Assembly: GCA_037953745.1 (NCBI GenBank)
Contig: JBAKBP010012279.1
Coordinates: forward strand, 1 to 64,000
DNA: 64,000 nt
DNA from: Lithodes maja
Lineage: Eukaryota; Arthropoda; Malacostraca; Decapoda; Lithodidae
Direction: 5' to 3'
Part shown: positions 1-10,286 of the stretch, piece after piece
How the letters are laid out: each line of letters starts with the position of its first letter
How positions within the stretch are numbered: the stretch's first letter is position 1
Position numbers and translations under genes: made by a program
Notes under the pieces: generated by a model
Told to the model about the DNA's origin: nothing
Databases searched by the model: none
The model's input: only the letters and a program-made list of their open reading frames with translations

Positions 1-1085
1 AGAAGAACAGGATACTTAAAAAAACAGGGCTCTCTCTCTCCACCCACTAATCCCTCTAAGTACTGTTTATGGCCAAACATCATATCATAAGCAAGAAAAC
101 AACGTACCCCATCAGCTCAAATGGAATAACCATAAGGACATTTCTAGTAAAGTTTAAAGTAGAATGAAAATCCTTCTGACTTAATCTAATGGGTTATTTG
201 TTTTAACATAACCCATCATTTGTATTTTACTTTGGGCTACAGTTCAAGAGCCAAGGGATAGAACATGTCAAAGAGAAAGACGAAAGCATTTAAGGGTTAT
301 TCAATAGAAAGGAAATGATGGGGACAAAATTCATATCAGACCATACAGATGGTAGCTTGTTGGTGTCGAATGAGATCAGAGATGCGTCGTTGTTGGTGAC
401 TGACAGGACGAGGCTGGTGGTGACACAGCAGTTCTGGTGTGGGACACAGTGAATCTATCAGTGGGTGACAAGATATCTGGGGGCCCTACTTGCCTGGATA
501 TTGTTCAGATATAGAGGCAGTGGGAGGCATGTATACTCTCACTTCCCTCAAGAACACGCAGGCCAGGGATCTGTTTGGGGGGTTTCCCTAGATCTCTTCT
601 CTCAAGCTTTAACCAATAAATGCAAAGATCCTTCCTGAAGGATTGGGACTGGATTGTGACAATCCTTCTGGAATCTAGGATATTATTTGAACTTCCTGTG
701 CTTTCAGCAGATCGAGATTTTCATGTAATCATGTAAATGAGTTATTAAATGTACCTCACATATTAATAATAATATCCTATTAAAAAGTATAAACAATGAA
801 AAAATGGAAAAGAAACGCTACCGCTTCAATGTTTATACTCTCAATTGTCAACAGTTTCCGCCAAAACTACTAAATTTCTAGAATCTACTCCATCTCAAGC
901 AATGTATGTAAACCCATCAAATTTGATTTGTGGGTACCTTGAATACTGTTCTTGTTATATACATATAAAATACAAATTTAATATATCCCCGTAAAACGTG
1001 GATATGTAATCGCAAGAGTAACGATGGTTTTCCAGGGGTTTTTTTGAGCTTCACAAAATATTTGATTATCCTCGTCTCTCAATTT
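1..1085. other. AT-rich sequence with no recognised gene
   Basis: I see no long reading frame, repeat or recognisable element in this stretch. It is AT-rich, with short A and T runs and a few AAT steps near 765. The poly-T run at its right edge belongs to the 3' end of the LINE fragment that follows. Confidence 0.6.
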
Positions 1086-1086
1086 A

Positions 1087-1925
1087 TGGGTTTAGATTTT
1101 TTTTCTTTTCTATGTGGATGAAGGAGACAGAAGGCAAAACTGCCTGTGACGAGTGCCTCCCCCAGAGTTGAAAGAGTGACAGGGCCAAAATTAAGGAATG
1201 TTTGAGCCAAAATGTCTGAAACACACTGAGTTTGAAGCAATTTAAGTCATAGGAAGAGGGAAAGATGGATTCAAAGAGAGAGTTCCAGAGCTCAGCTGTT
1301 GAATAGAAGAAAGATTGGGAGTATCATGTCACTCTTGGGTTGGAGAGTTGCACAGAGAAGGGGATGGGATTGTGTTGCAAGACGGGGTACTATGTACCCT
1401 ACGTAGAGGAGGTGGTATACACTGAGAGAAATCTGAGGAACACTGATTATTGTAGTAGTGATAGAATAGCGAGAGAGATGCAACGTTGCGGCAAAGAGAG
1501 AGAGATTGCAGAGAATCGGTGAATAGGACATGAGTTTATGATACGAAAGGCTTTCTTTTCTTCTTCGTCTAGGAGTGCTGTGTGAGAGGGTCCTCCCCAC
1601 ACATGTGAACAACACTCAATAGATGGACACACTATGCCCCTACACAGAGCAAGAAGCTGTGCAGGGGTAAAGAACCCCTTGATGGCGGTTGAGCACACCC
1701 AGCTTTTGAGAAGCCGTTTTAACAAGAGTGGTAATATGGTCTTTCCAAGAGAGATCAGAAGAAAGAGAGACACTGAGGATACTGAGAGAAGATGAGAGGT
1801 TGATTTATGTATTGTTGAAGCCTCTGGAGTTCTGACAGGTAGATAAATGGATAAATTGGCTTTTGGAAGCAATGAATGCAACAAGATTTTCTCTGCCCCA
1901 ATTGGAAATGATTGTTAGATCAGAA
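1087..1925 (-). mobile_element. Jockey/CR1-superfamily-like LINE fragment, copy 1 (3' end)
   Basis: Read on the minus strand, this is the C-terminal end of a non-LTR retrotransposon reverse transcriptase ORF followed by its 3' UTR and a poly-A run (T-rich at 1096-1110). Frames 1884-1447 and 1615-1292 together carry a degraded form of the block 'LLALYRG.VRPCIEYCSHVWGG' and 'RKAFRIINS', shared with copies at 27956-28640 and 39120-41291. Stops and frameshifts show it is dead. The 5' side stops near 1925, before the RT palm, so it is 5'-truncated as usual for LINE insertions. The 3' UTR keeps a small hairpin (AGGCA/TGCCT, 1132-1145) present in all three copies. Clade assignment is from recollection of similar arthropod elements. 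Confidence 0.75.
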
Positions 1926-1969
1926 GATGTGCCTTCATTGTGTTGTATAATAAAAACCTGTTAGTATTT

Positions 1970-2401
1970 TTAACCCATTGACTGCGGGAGACGTTCCCGA
2001 ATGCCATGACAATTTACAGCAATTTACAGGCTTTTAAAGCCTCTAAAAGCCTGTAAAATTAAGTGCAAGGAAGCAGGACTGCGACAGGCCACATGTCCTT
2101 CTCTCAGCCAGGCAGCTGAGGTACTAAGGACTCTGAGTCAGAGTCTCGCAAGATATACAGTGCTGCCAAAGGCAAATGTAGCGAGACATTAGCGTGAATT
2201 GCTCATTTTAGCGAATGTCTTATGGTAGCGCTGCGGGTTAACCCGGCGAGCTACGAAGCTCGTTTAGGTGTCATTTTGAAGCTATTTTCTTCTAGTTTTC
2301 GGCTAAATACATTTAATTTCATTCAGATACTTGCCTAATCAATCAGGAGTGCCTGAATGAGCCCTAATATGGCAGAAATATGCCCGCACTGTATGTGTTA
2401 A
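1970..2401. mobile_element. TTAA-bounded MITE-like element, copy 1
   Basis: The element starts TTAACCCATTGACTGCGGG (1970) and ends CCCGCACTGTATGTGTTAA (2401). The ends are imperfect inverted repeats of about 19 bp and each includes TTAA, the target site typical of piggyBac-type transposons. A second copy with the same ends and interior lies at 14358-14773. There is no ORF, so it would be non-autonomous. The piggyBac link rests only on TTAA plus a CCC start. Confidence 0.55.
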
Positions 2402-2559
2402 ACATTCTTTAACCTAACGGCTGCAACAATCCTCTCGAGAGGTTTTGCTGGTAGGCTGCGACGCTCCTTTCGAAAGAAGAGATGTCAAACACGTACCAAA
2501 ACACTTCAAATGGACAAAAACAAGAAGTGTGACGGTCAGGGCTATAGGGGAGAGTTTTC

Positions 2560-3929
2560 CAATGACATTTACTGACCCCAAAGGGGAAAGAGGAGTGTGT
2601 GGTAACCACCGAGGAATATGCCTTCTAAGCGTAGTAGGGAAGGTATAGAGTAGGGTAGTGTTTGAGAGAGTGAGAGTGAGAACGGAGAAATGGATAGGCG
2701 ACGAGCAGGGAGGTTTTAGGAAGGGAAGAGGATATGTAGATCAGATTTTTTTACCCTGAATTGTGTTGTGGAGAAGTATCTGGAGAAGAAACAAAAGGTG
2801 TATGTTGCCCTTTATGGACTTGGAGAAGGCCTATGACAGAGTGGATAGAGAAGGTTTGTGGAAAGTACTAAGAATATACGGAGTAGAGGGCAAGTTGCTG
2901 AAAGCAGTGAAGAGCATGTACGAGGGGTGCAAAGGCGGCAGTACGTGTGGAGAGTGAGCAGAGCGAGTTCTTTGACCTGAATGTTGGTTTGAAACAGGGG
3001 TGTGTGATGTCCCCGTGGTTGTTTACTGTATTATATGGATGGAGTCATGAAAGAAATACTATCAGAGCAGTGGATGTTGGTGTATTGCTGAAAAGGGAGG
3101 GAATTGAGTGGAAGCTACCTATACTGCTGTTTTGCGGATGATACAGTTCTGATGAGTGATAATGAATGGGAGTTGCAGGGTCTGGTAAATGAGTTTGGAA
3201 CGGTGTGCGAAAAACGGAATTTGAAGGTAAATACGGGGAAGAGCAAGGTTATGGTCTTCGAAAGGGGTGAAGTCGCAGAGTGTGAGGTGAAGCTGAACGG
3301 TCAGGCTATGGAGATCGTCAACTCTTTTAAGTATCTGGGCAGTGTGTTGAGTAAAGATGGGACTATGGATGAAGAAGTGCGGGAGAGGGTACAACAGGGG
3401 AAGAGGGTTGTAGGAATGCTAAAAGCAGTAACAAGAAATAGGGTGGTCAGTATGGAAGTGAAGAAGTCCTTGCATGACAGTGTGGTAATCCCAACACTGA
3501 CTTACAGAAGCGAAGCATGGACGTTGGTTGAGAGACTCAGACCAAGAGTGAGAGCAGTGGAAATGAATTACTTAAGGAGTGCGTGCGGAGTTACATGGAG
3601 GGATAGACAGACTAATGAGGAAGTAAGAATGAGGTGTGGTGTGGAGGTAGATGTGCTGGAAAGTGTGAAAAGGAACAACTTGAGATGGTTCGGCCATATG
3701 GAACATATGGAAAGCGAGAGAATGACTAAGAGGGTGTACGAGAGCGAGGTGGAGGGACAGAGAGGGAGAGGTAGACCGAATATGAGGTGGAAGGATGGAG
3801 TGAGGAAGTACATGAACGAGGGCGGTGCTGGTTGGGGGGAGGGGCGTCGACTGACTGGGGACAGAGGTGCATGCGGGCGGTTCGTTCGTGGCCACCCCTT
3901 CGGGGATCACGGCGTCAGGCAATAGATAG
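2560..3929 (+). pseudogene. RTE-like LINE reverse transcriptase, 5'-truncated and frameshifted, copy 1
   Basis: This is the 3' part of a non-LTR retrotransposon. RT landmarks appear in order across several frames: 'NHRGICLLSVVGKV' near 2607-2648, 'MDLEKAYDRVDREGLW' (motif A) near 2815-2863, 'GLKQGCVMSPWLF' (motif B) near 2989-3027, and 'FADD' (motif C) at 3131-3142. A longer open stretch (3104-3925) carries the C-terminal part, including 'LRWFGHMEHMES' and 'GQRGRGRPNMRWKDGV', and stops at 'HPFGDHGVRQ'. No endonuclease domain is present. Internal stops and frameshifts make it a pseudogene. The 3' end is GCGTCAGGCAATAGATAG, a tetranucleotide-type tail that supports an RTE-like assignment. Element A is inserted in this tail. 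Relatives: 38898-35963 (minus) and a relic at 32480-32545. Confidence 0.75.
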
Positions 3930-5790
3930 TGTTACGACCTGGCACTCAGGTACACCAGGGCTCCCAATCAGGACTCGAGTACGGCTCGCTGCCACAACGG
4001 AAACACACGATCCCAAACCCTGAGTACTGCCAGCCGAACAAAAAACACCAATACCCTCCAGAGTTCGATCTGCTATAACGGGGTATATCAGAACTCGGTA
4101 CTAGTGTTCAACAACAGACTAATAAAGAGACAGGAATTATCTAGTCTGGTCAACAATCAAACAAAGAAGTAAGAGACAACAACACGAAAGAATAGTGTTG
4201 GCCGAAGCCGAAGTAATCCACTCTTGACTAAGAACTTAAGAAGTCCTCCACCCTCTACTTCGGATCGGCACTATTACGTTACGTTAATCAATAGTCCTTG
4301 AGCATCGAGCAAGGAATCTTCTGAAAAAGTTAGATGCTTCTCGGATGCTCGTAAGAAGTACGTATCGGATTTTGAACAGCAATTCAATAAGCAACACACT
4401 GACAATTAATTATCATTAAAGGTTTAAATTGACATAAGAAGAATTATAAGAATATGCAATAGTAAATGGCAAACATTAAAAAGAAGTACTCCGCCAATGC
4501 ACCGGCAATAGCCTACTCGGATTGTGCTCGTGGGCCACTAATCACTAAAGTAGCTAAGCGTGCAACACATGAAATCAATAGTGCTTAAACAATAGTATAC
4601 ATAAGGAAAGCTTCAATCCTATTCTGTATCTGCTGATCGAGCAAAGTCTAGCTGGGATGTAGTAGGCTAGGAAACAATGGCTGAGCAAGCGGCTCGTAGC
4701 CTAGTGAGGTCCTTAAGGCTGTGCGGCCAAATTACGTTAATTGACGGGATGCTCTCTTGAGAGATCCAGATCGCTAGTATCTGGTTCTCTCCTGGCGATC
4801 CTCTCAAAGTCAAAGCAACCGAGTTAGCAGTGTAGGGTGGCAGAGGCAAAAGCCCTCACTCGCAACACAGTGCTAAACTCACAAGGTACACAGTCAGAAA
4901 GACCACCTAGGCTTCCCACGTCTCCGTTACGATTGTACAGGTTCAACAAAACCTAGTACACATCGGGAATCACAACACCAGTAGCCTTATCCCAGTCTAG
5001 CATTACCTAGACCAGCAGAAAACAGGATCAATAATAATAATACACAGGGAAATGCATAACAAATGCAACAAACATTAATCAATCCTAGTCTAAATTATCC
5101 TTTCCAAAATAGGCTATCTACTAGGCATATATCTCGTGAGAACTCAAGCGATAATACGTTGGCTGACTAACTCTGCACCAACGGGATCATTTAAGTTAAA
5201 AAGGGTATTTGAAAAGAGGAGATAGAATGTACGGTAGTAGAGAAAGTTCACATCAGTCAGAAGAATATATATAGTAGCAAGGGAAATGAGAAGTCGCTCT
5301 GCCTAATGAGTTCTGAAGAAAATGTGGCGAGACTTCCCTTTTTATACTCGGCCCTCTAGTGAGCATATCGTAAACAACTAAGGACCGCCCACTGACAATC
5401 ATTACGTAACTTATCTCTCTCAATCTGTGATAGACAAAGGCTTTCCCACGCACTGAGGGGGAGGAGGGAGGAGGGGAGTGCTAGTGAGTTAGGCCCACCT
5501 CCCGCATGGCGCACTCACTGACCCCCGTTACGTAATCTCTCTCTCTCTCCTCTCATCATTACAAATAAGTTTCACACACAATACTTATAACTAATGATAT
5601 AAAATAGAACTCGTTGACTCAGATGAAAACAAAATACATATTCATAATACTTATAGTACAACGGCTCACATGAACTAAGTTGGAAAACTCTACATAGACT
5701 CCAGCCAAAGTTCCTGCCCTGACGATCCTAGCGAGAGTGGGGCATGACTGGGCGTTCTGTACAGCATGCTCACACTCGACATGCGTCACA
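3930..5790 (-). repeat. 3' LTR of element A
   Basis: This is 1861 bp and nearly identical to 10287-12165. Visible differences include an ~18-bp indel near 4100 (the other LTR has extra AAC/CAG-rich sequence near 10460-10480) and a handful of substitutions. The TATA motif (TTTTTATA on the plus strand) is at 5339-5346 and a TTACGTAA palindrome at 5402-5409. Confidence 0.93.
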
Positions 5791-5798
5791 CCTCCCCC
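5791..5798 (-). other. Polypurine tract of element A
   Basis: In sense orientation the sequence GGGGGAGG directly abuts the 3' LTR start TGTGACGC. The position and composition are those of the plus-strand primer of LTR retrotransposons. Elements B and D have the same tract. Confidence 0.85.
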
Positions 5799-6206
5799 AA
5801 GATTTTACTTGCTCAACCCTGAGCTAAAATCTGACACACAGAACCCCATCAAGCCCCTCACACCCAGCGACCGCATGGCACTAAAACAAAGCTGAGTTTA
5901 TCACCAAAACACATCTCACTATTAAAAAAAAAAAATTCACATTTTCTAACTCCTCCCACCAATAGCAAAAAAGACACAATATCATGCTCCCAGAGCGAGC
6001 TTACAGCAGCTCAGCCGTTTGATAGTTCGTGGACTACTCAAACTCAATAGGCTATGACAAACTTATACAATTATCTATATAAAAAAGAAAGAGTTTTTTT
6101 ATGATTTTTATATTTTAATATGTTTTTTCCCGGCTGCACTACAAGGGCAGCCTATTTTCTTCTATACCAAACGCTCAACTCCTGCTTTACGACCCAATAC
6201 GCTGGG

Positions 6207-9200
6207 CTACAATCGCGAGCCAACAAGCACCAAGCACAAAATACTATTCAAACTAAAGCAGGAGGCTACCCGTGTGTCAATCCACCCAGGATCATATACC
6301 CTTGAACGACCATCTGCAACCACGTTGTCACAACCGGCAATATGGCGTATGTCCAGGTTATATACCAATAACCTTAGTGACCACCTGGTCAGCCTCATAT
6401 TCCGATTGTGAAACTGGTCCAAGAACTTGAGAGGGTGGTGATCTGGGTAAACTACAACGACCGGACCACAGGCTGGAACATAGACCTCGAAATGCCCCAG
6501 CGCAAGCACAACCGCCAGCAGCTCCTCCTCGACAACAGAGCAGCTCCCCTGGGCCGAATTGTACTTCTCCGAGCAGAAACTAACAGGATGCTCCAGCCCA
6601 TCATCGTACTTTTCAATTTCATTCATCAGGTTCTGAAACGTTGCTAGTGCATTCTTAAGTCCGTCAGGCATAACATTGCACTGGTAGGTACTCCCGTCCA
6701 CAACATCCAGCTCTGCTTGCACCATAGGCTGTCGAGCAGGATTTATACGGTAGGGAATTAAACTGAGCCTTGCACTATCTCCAGCCTGCATGTCGGATTC
6801 TACCCCGTACATCAGACCTGGAGAAGCAACAAACATGCGAAAGTACTGCCATAGCCTAGTAAACAACTGCCTTGCACTGTCTCCACGAACAACATGCCTT
6901 GTGCCCTCCCACAACCCAGCCGAGACCGCAGCTTCTAACCTGTAGTCTCCCTCCTTCTCCACCTTCGTCCCTAGAACAGCCAGGTCATGAGAGGGACAAT
7001 CAGTACCACCTGTGCAGTCACTCCCATAGTTCATTATTGCTAAGGCTTCCCCGCCGATACCGTACATGCGCACCCCCGCATTCCTTGTGACGACATCTGC
7101 CTGCTCAGCATCACCGCTTTTAGAGACATGGCCAGATACAGTCGGTCTATGGTAGGGCTGTTGCATTAGACTAGAGCAGCATTGGGAGGCTATGTGACGA
7201 CCGGGCACATCCACTCCACAGCCAACCTCACCAATCTGCTCAATGTCCTCCTTTTGACCACCACCCTTGGCAGCCATGGGTCGACCCTGACCTGGCAACC
7301 ATGCCAAAGCCTCGTCGCCCACCTTGAACCACCGAAACAACGAGGCTAACGGTCTTTCAACATTCACGTGACCTGCCCGTGGAACATCTTGCACCGCCCG
7401 AGTTGTGAGACTCAGGGGCTCGGCATGACCAGTGGGGTATGAACCGAGCTGGTGCTGGAGTGCTGCACACTGCTGCTCAGGCAGGTGCTCTAGCGCTTCC
7501 ACAGCCACCAGACTCGTGTCCCCCGCCCACTGCTCCGCCGAGACATGACAATCCCTACTCGCCTCCACCTGTGCCCTACTGCCCCCCTCTCCTTCTCCAC
7601 CTTGGCCGCGGCAGACCAACGCAGGGACAGTAGGCTGCTCAGGTGGTTGCCTCACAAACTCCTCCAACAGGTTCACATGACATGCTTCCCCGTCCTCGTG
7701 TTTGATCTCGACAGCACCATTACCACACTTCTGAACTTCCGGATCCTCCAACTGCAGTTTACAAATATCTGAGGGAACCAACCTGTCTAGATGCTTCCGA
7801 AGCAACCCAAGTCCTCCCCCAATATCAAACTGAGCAACCCTTTTTTCTCTCCGTGTGTAACGTTGCTGCCCCGGAGTCTCTTCCTGCCCTACCTCCTCAC
7901 TAGCTGTGACAGGTCCTGGGGCCTCTCCAGACTCCAACATAGGTGCCAATACTGAATCACCCGGGAGAGCCGCCGAGTCAAAACTCTTAAAACCAACTCC
8001 AGCTTTAGCCTCCTCCTGTTGATCGTTCCTCCGCTGGTCTGAAGACGGAGGACTAGGCTGTGACACTTTAGCTGCCCGAGCTCGGGTGACAACACACGCC
8101 ATGGGTTGTGTCTGGCACCGCTCGACCCACTCTTGCTCTTCCCCACTCACGTCGGCCGTCCTCTCGGCAACGACTAAGGGTAGATCCTCAGAAGCGGGCA
8201 TTGCAAAGTCGTTGCCGAGAAGAAGGTCGACGCCCTCCACTGGCAGTTTCTCCACAATCCCGACATCCAATTCACGTGCCACACCATCCACCTCCAACTC
8301 CAACCGCACCAGCGGGTATGACCGAGTTGCATTAATACCCTGCACCACTACCACCCGAGCCGCATTTATAGGGTAGCCAGTCAAGTTATTCATCAGAGTC
8401 TGGGAAGCACCTGTATCACGCAAGACCTCTACTCCATGCTTGCGCCCCGCCCACATCACGCAACCCCGCCCTCTATGGTCGCAAAAAGCATCCTGAGCAG
8501 GGTTCGAGCCTCCCAGGTGCTTCTGCATTGGCTGTGCCTCAGCCTCTGACGAACTGCCCCGGGCAAACTCAGATGACTTCGGAGACACACCAATGTTGCA
8601 GGCCAAAGACACAGCTGCTGTAGGTGGTTTGCTAGGACAGACTCTTGCAAAGTGCCCCTTTTCATGACAATGATAACACTCCAACTCCCCTTTGGGCTTC
8701 CCTTGGTACTGGGAAGGGCCCGGCCCCTTCTTAAATGGGACGGTGCTAGTCTTGTGGTCAGTCTTGGTATCATGGCTCTTGTACTTGTTTGCATAATGTA
8801 TATCACTAACTCGGGGGGGTGGGGCGTCACGCCCCTTGTTACCTGCCTCACTACGCTGGGCAGACCCGCACCCACGAATTAGTGATTGCCGGAGGTCAGC
8901 CATCTCAGCTGCCTCCTGTAGAGTTTTTGGGTTCTTTTCTTTAATAGTTAAAGTCATTTCTGCACCAGTACACTTATAAAACTGCTCGAGCAGAAACAGC
9001 TCAGTCAACTGTTCGGCCGTCTCAGCTTTCTCAGAACGTGTCCAGTTTGTAAGTGCATCTTTTAAGTTCCGGGCATGTTCAAGAAAGGTCGCCTCCCTAG
9101 TCTTTGTAACACCCCGAAACTTCAATCGATATGTTTCTGGTTGCAACTCGTATGCCCGTAGGACAGCTCTCTTCAATTCTGGGTAGTCAATGCAAGACTC

Positions 9201-10073
9201 TAAAGGCAGTGCATCATAAGCCTTCAGACCCTTACCCGTAAGTCTTGAGGAGACTAGAGCTGCCCACTTCTCTTCAGGCCAATTATGCTCCCTACACTTC
9301 TTCTCAAAACGATTAAAAAATTCTGTGACTTCAGTTTCATTAAATACCGGCACCAATTTGACTAAGTGGGACAAGGACTGTTCTCTTACTTGGCCCTCAC
9401 GGCCCATCCGAATCCCTGTCGACTCTACACGAGTCTTATCTAAATCTAATTGAGCACAATATTTCTCTGAGTCGTACCTAAGCTCAGCCTCATGCCTCCT
9501 GGTCTCATCCTCTTGCCTCCTAACCTCAATCTCATGCCTCCTAGTCTCATTCTCCTGCTTCCTAGCCTCAGCCTCAATCTCCTGCTTCCTAGCCTCAGCC
9601 TCAATCTTAGCAAGCTCAAGTCTAAATACCATATCTGGAGACAGGCAGGAAGAGGGAGCTGCCACTACTGAAGGAGGGGGGGCAAAAACTGGGGAACCAC
9701 CATGTGCACCACCCGAGGGCACTCCAATCTGCCAATTCTCATCCCTCTGTGGGAGAGTGCTAACCTCCGGTAACTGAGTGGACGGCACTGTGGGAGTCGA
9801 GTGAGAGGGGATCTGGGGAGGAACCCCCCCAAACGCCCTCTCCCCCGAAACCCCATGTCGCCCACGCAACACCCAGGAAATCAGCTCCCCCTTGGACATC
9901 CCTACTACATTGGAAATGCCCAAAACCTTGGCTATCAGGTGCAAGCCATAAACATCCACCCCAGTCAGCCTCTCCTCCGTCACGTGGTACCGCTTACTCA
10001 CAAAAACTCTAGCATCCTCCTCACTGGTTACTAACGGCACCTCTCGCTCATCGTCAGTGCTAGGGCACGACAT
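6207..10073 (-). CDS. Gag-protease polyprotein with remnant pol (integrase and RT cores deleted), element A
   Basis: This is a single 1288-codon frame. I chose the ATG at 10073 because it matches the start in elements B and D; the frame extends four codons upstream only through a GTG. In order: an N-terminal SAP-like segment ('YGLHLIAKVLG...SKGELISWVLRGR', about residues 40-85); a charged coiled-coil tract rich in ARKQE/TRRHE repeats (~160-210); a retrotransposon capsid-like region (~240-420); a CCHC zinc knuckle (C-X2-C-X4-H-X4-C, residues 466-479); and an aspartic protease with DTGAS (Asp ~553). After ~residue 790 it jumps from 'HEDGEA' to 'CHVNLL', skipping the whole integrase domain that element D has there. 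A rearranged block follows, then small RT and RNase H remnants ending in 'HNRNMRLTRWSL'. YLDD and the first RNase H Asp are absent. Gag and protease could still be functional; polymerase and integrase cannot be. Confidence 0.88.
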   Translation of the reverse strand: MSCPSTDDEREVPLVTSEEDARVFVSKRYHVTEERLTGVDVYGLHLIAKVLGISNVVGMSKGELISWVLRGRHGVSGERAFGGVPPQIPSHSTPTVPSTQLPEVSTLPQRDENWQIGVPSGGAHGGSPVFAPPPSVVAAPSSCLSPDMVFRLELAKIEAEARKQEIEAEARKQENETRRHEIEVRRQEDETRRHEAELRYDSEKYCAQLDLDKTRVESTGIRMGREGQVREQSLSHLVKLVPVFNETEVTEFFNRFEKKCREHNWPEEKWAALVSSRLTGKGLKAYDALPLESCIDYPELKRAVLRAYELQPETYRLKFRGVTKTREATFLEHARNLKDALTNWTRSEKAETAEQLTELFLLEQFYKCTGAEMTLTIKEKNPKTLQEAAEMADLRQSLIRGCGSAQRSEAGNKGRDAPPPRVSDIHYANKYKSHDTKTDHKTSTVPFKKGPGPSQYQGKPKGELECYHCHEKGHFARVCPSKPPTAAVSLACNIGVSPKSSEFARGSSSEAEAQPMQKHLGGSNPAQDAFCDHRGRGCVMWAGRKHGVEVLRDTGASQTLMNNLTGYPINAARVVVVQGINATRSYPLVRLELEVDGVARELDVGIVEKLPVEGVDLLLGNDFAMPASEDLPLVVAERTADVSGEEQEWVERCQTQPMACVVTRARAAKVSQPSPPSSDQRRNDQQEEAKAGVGFKSFDSAALPGDSVLAPMLESGEAPGPVTASEEVGQEETPGQQRYTRREKRVAQFDIGGGLGLLRKHLDRLVPSDICKLQLEDPEVQKCGNGAVEIKHEDGEACHVNLLEEFVRQPPEQPTVPALVCRGQGGEGEGGSRAQVEASRDCHVSAEQWAGDTSLVAVEALEHLPEQQCAALQHQLGSYPTGHAEPLSLTTRAVQDVPRAGHVNVERPLASLFRWFKVGDEALAWLPGQGRPMAAKGGGQKEDIEQIGEVGCGVDVPGRHIASQCCSSLMQQPYHRPTVSGHVSKSGDAEQADVVTRNAGVRMYGIGGEALAIMNYGSDCTGGTDCPSHDLAVLGTKVEKEGDYRLEAAVSAGLWEGTRHVVRGDSARQLFTRLWQYFRMFVASPGLMYGVESDMQAGDSARLSLIPYRINPARQPMVQAELDVVDGSTYQCNVMPDGLKNALATFQNLMNEIEKYDDGLEHPVSFCSEKYNSAQGSCSVVEEELLAVVLALGHFEVYVPACGPVVVVYPDHHPLKFLDQFHNRNMRLTRWSLRLLVYNLDIRHIAGCDNVVADGRSRVYDPGWIDTRVASCFSLNSILCLVLVGSRL

Positions 10074-10272
10074 ACTGAAGTCCACAAAAAAATTCTCGAG
10101 ACAAAAGTGTTAAACTTCCTATGCAAGCACTAATTACTAAATTAACTGGAGTCTCTTAAATGCTCTACTAATTGCCATACAAAAAAAATATTCTTCAATA
10201 TGCACGCTAAAATACAAACAAACAAATGTTGTACAACTTCTGCAAAAATTTATACTGTTCACAAAATCCTAA

Positions 10273-10284
10273 GCAAGGTCGCCA
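10273..10284 (-). other. Primer-binding site of element A
   Basis: In sense orientation TGGCGACCTTGC begins two bases after the 5' LTR end. TGG matches a tRNA CCA tail. The first eight bases resemble primer sites that I associate with tRNA-Arg in some Drosophila gypsy-type elements, but I cannot assign the tRNA. All four LTR elements here share these 12 bases. Confidence 0.8.
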
Positions 10285-10286
10285 TT

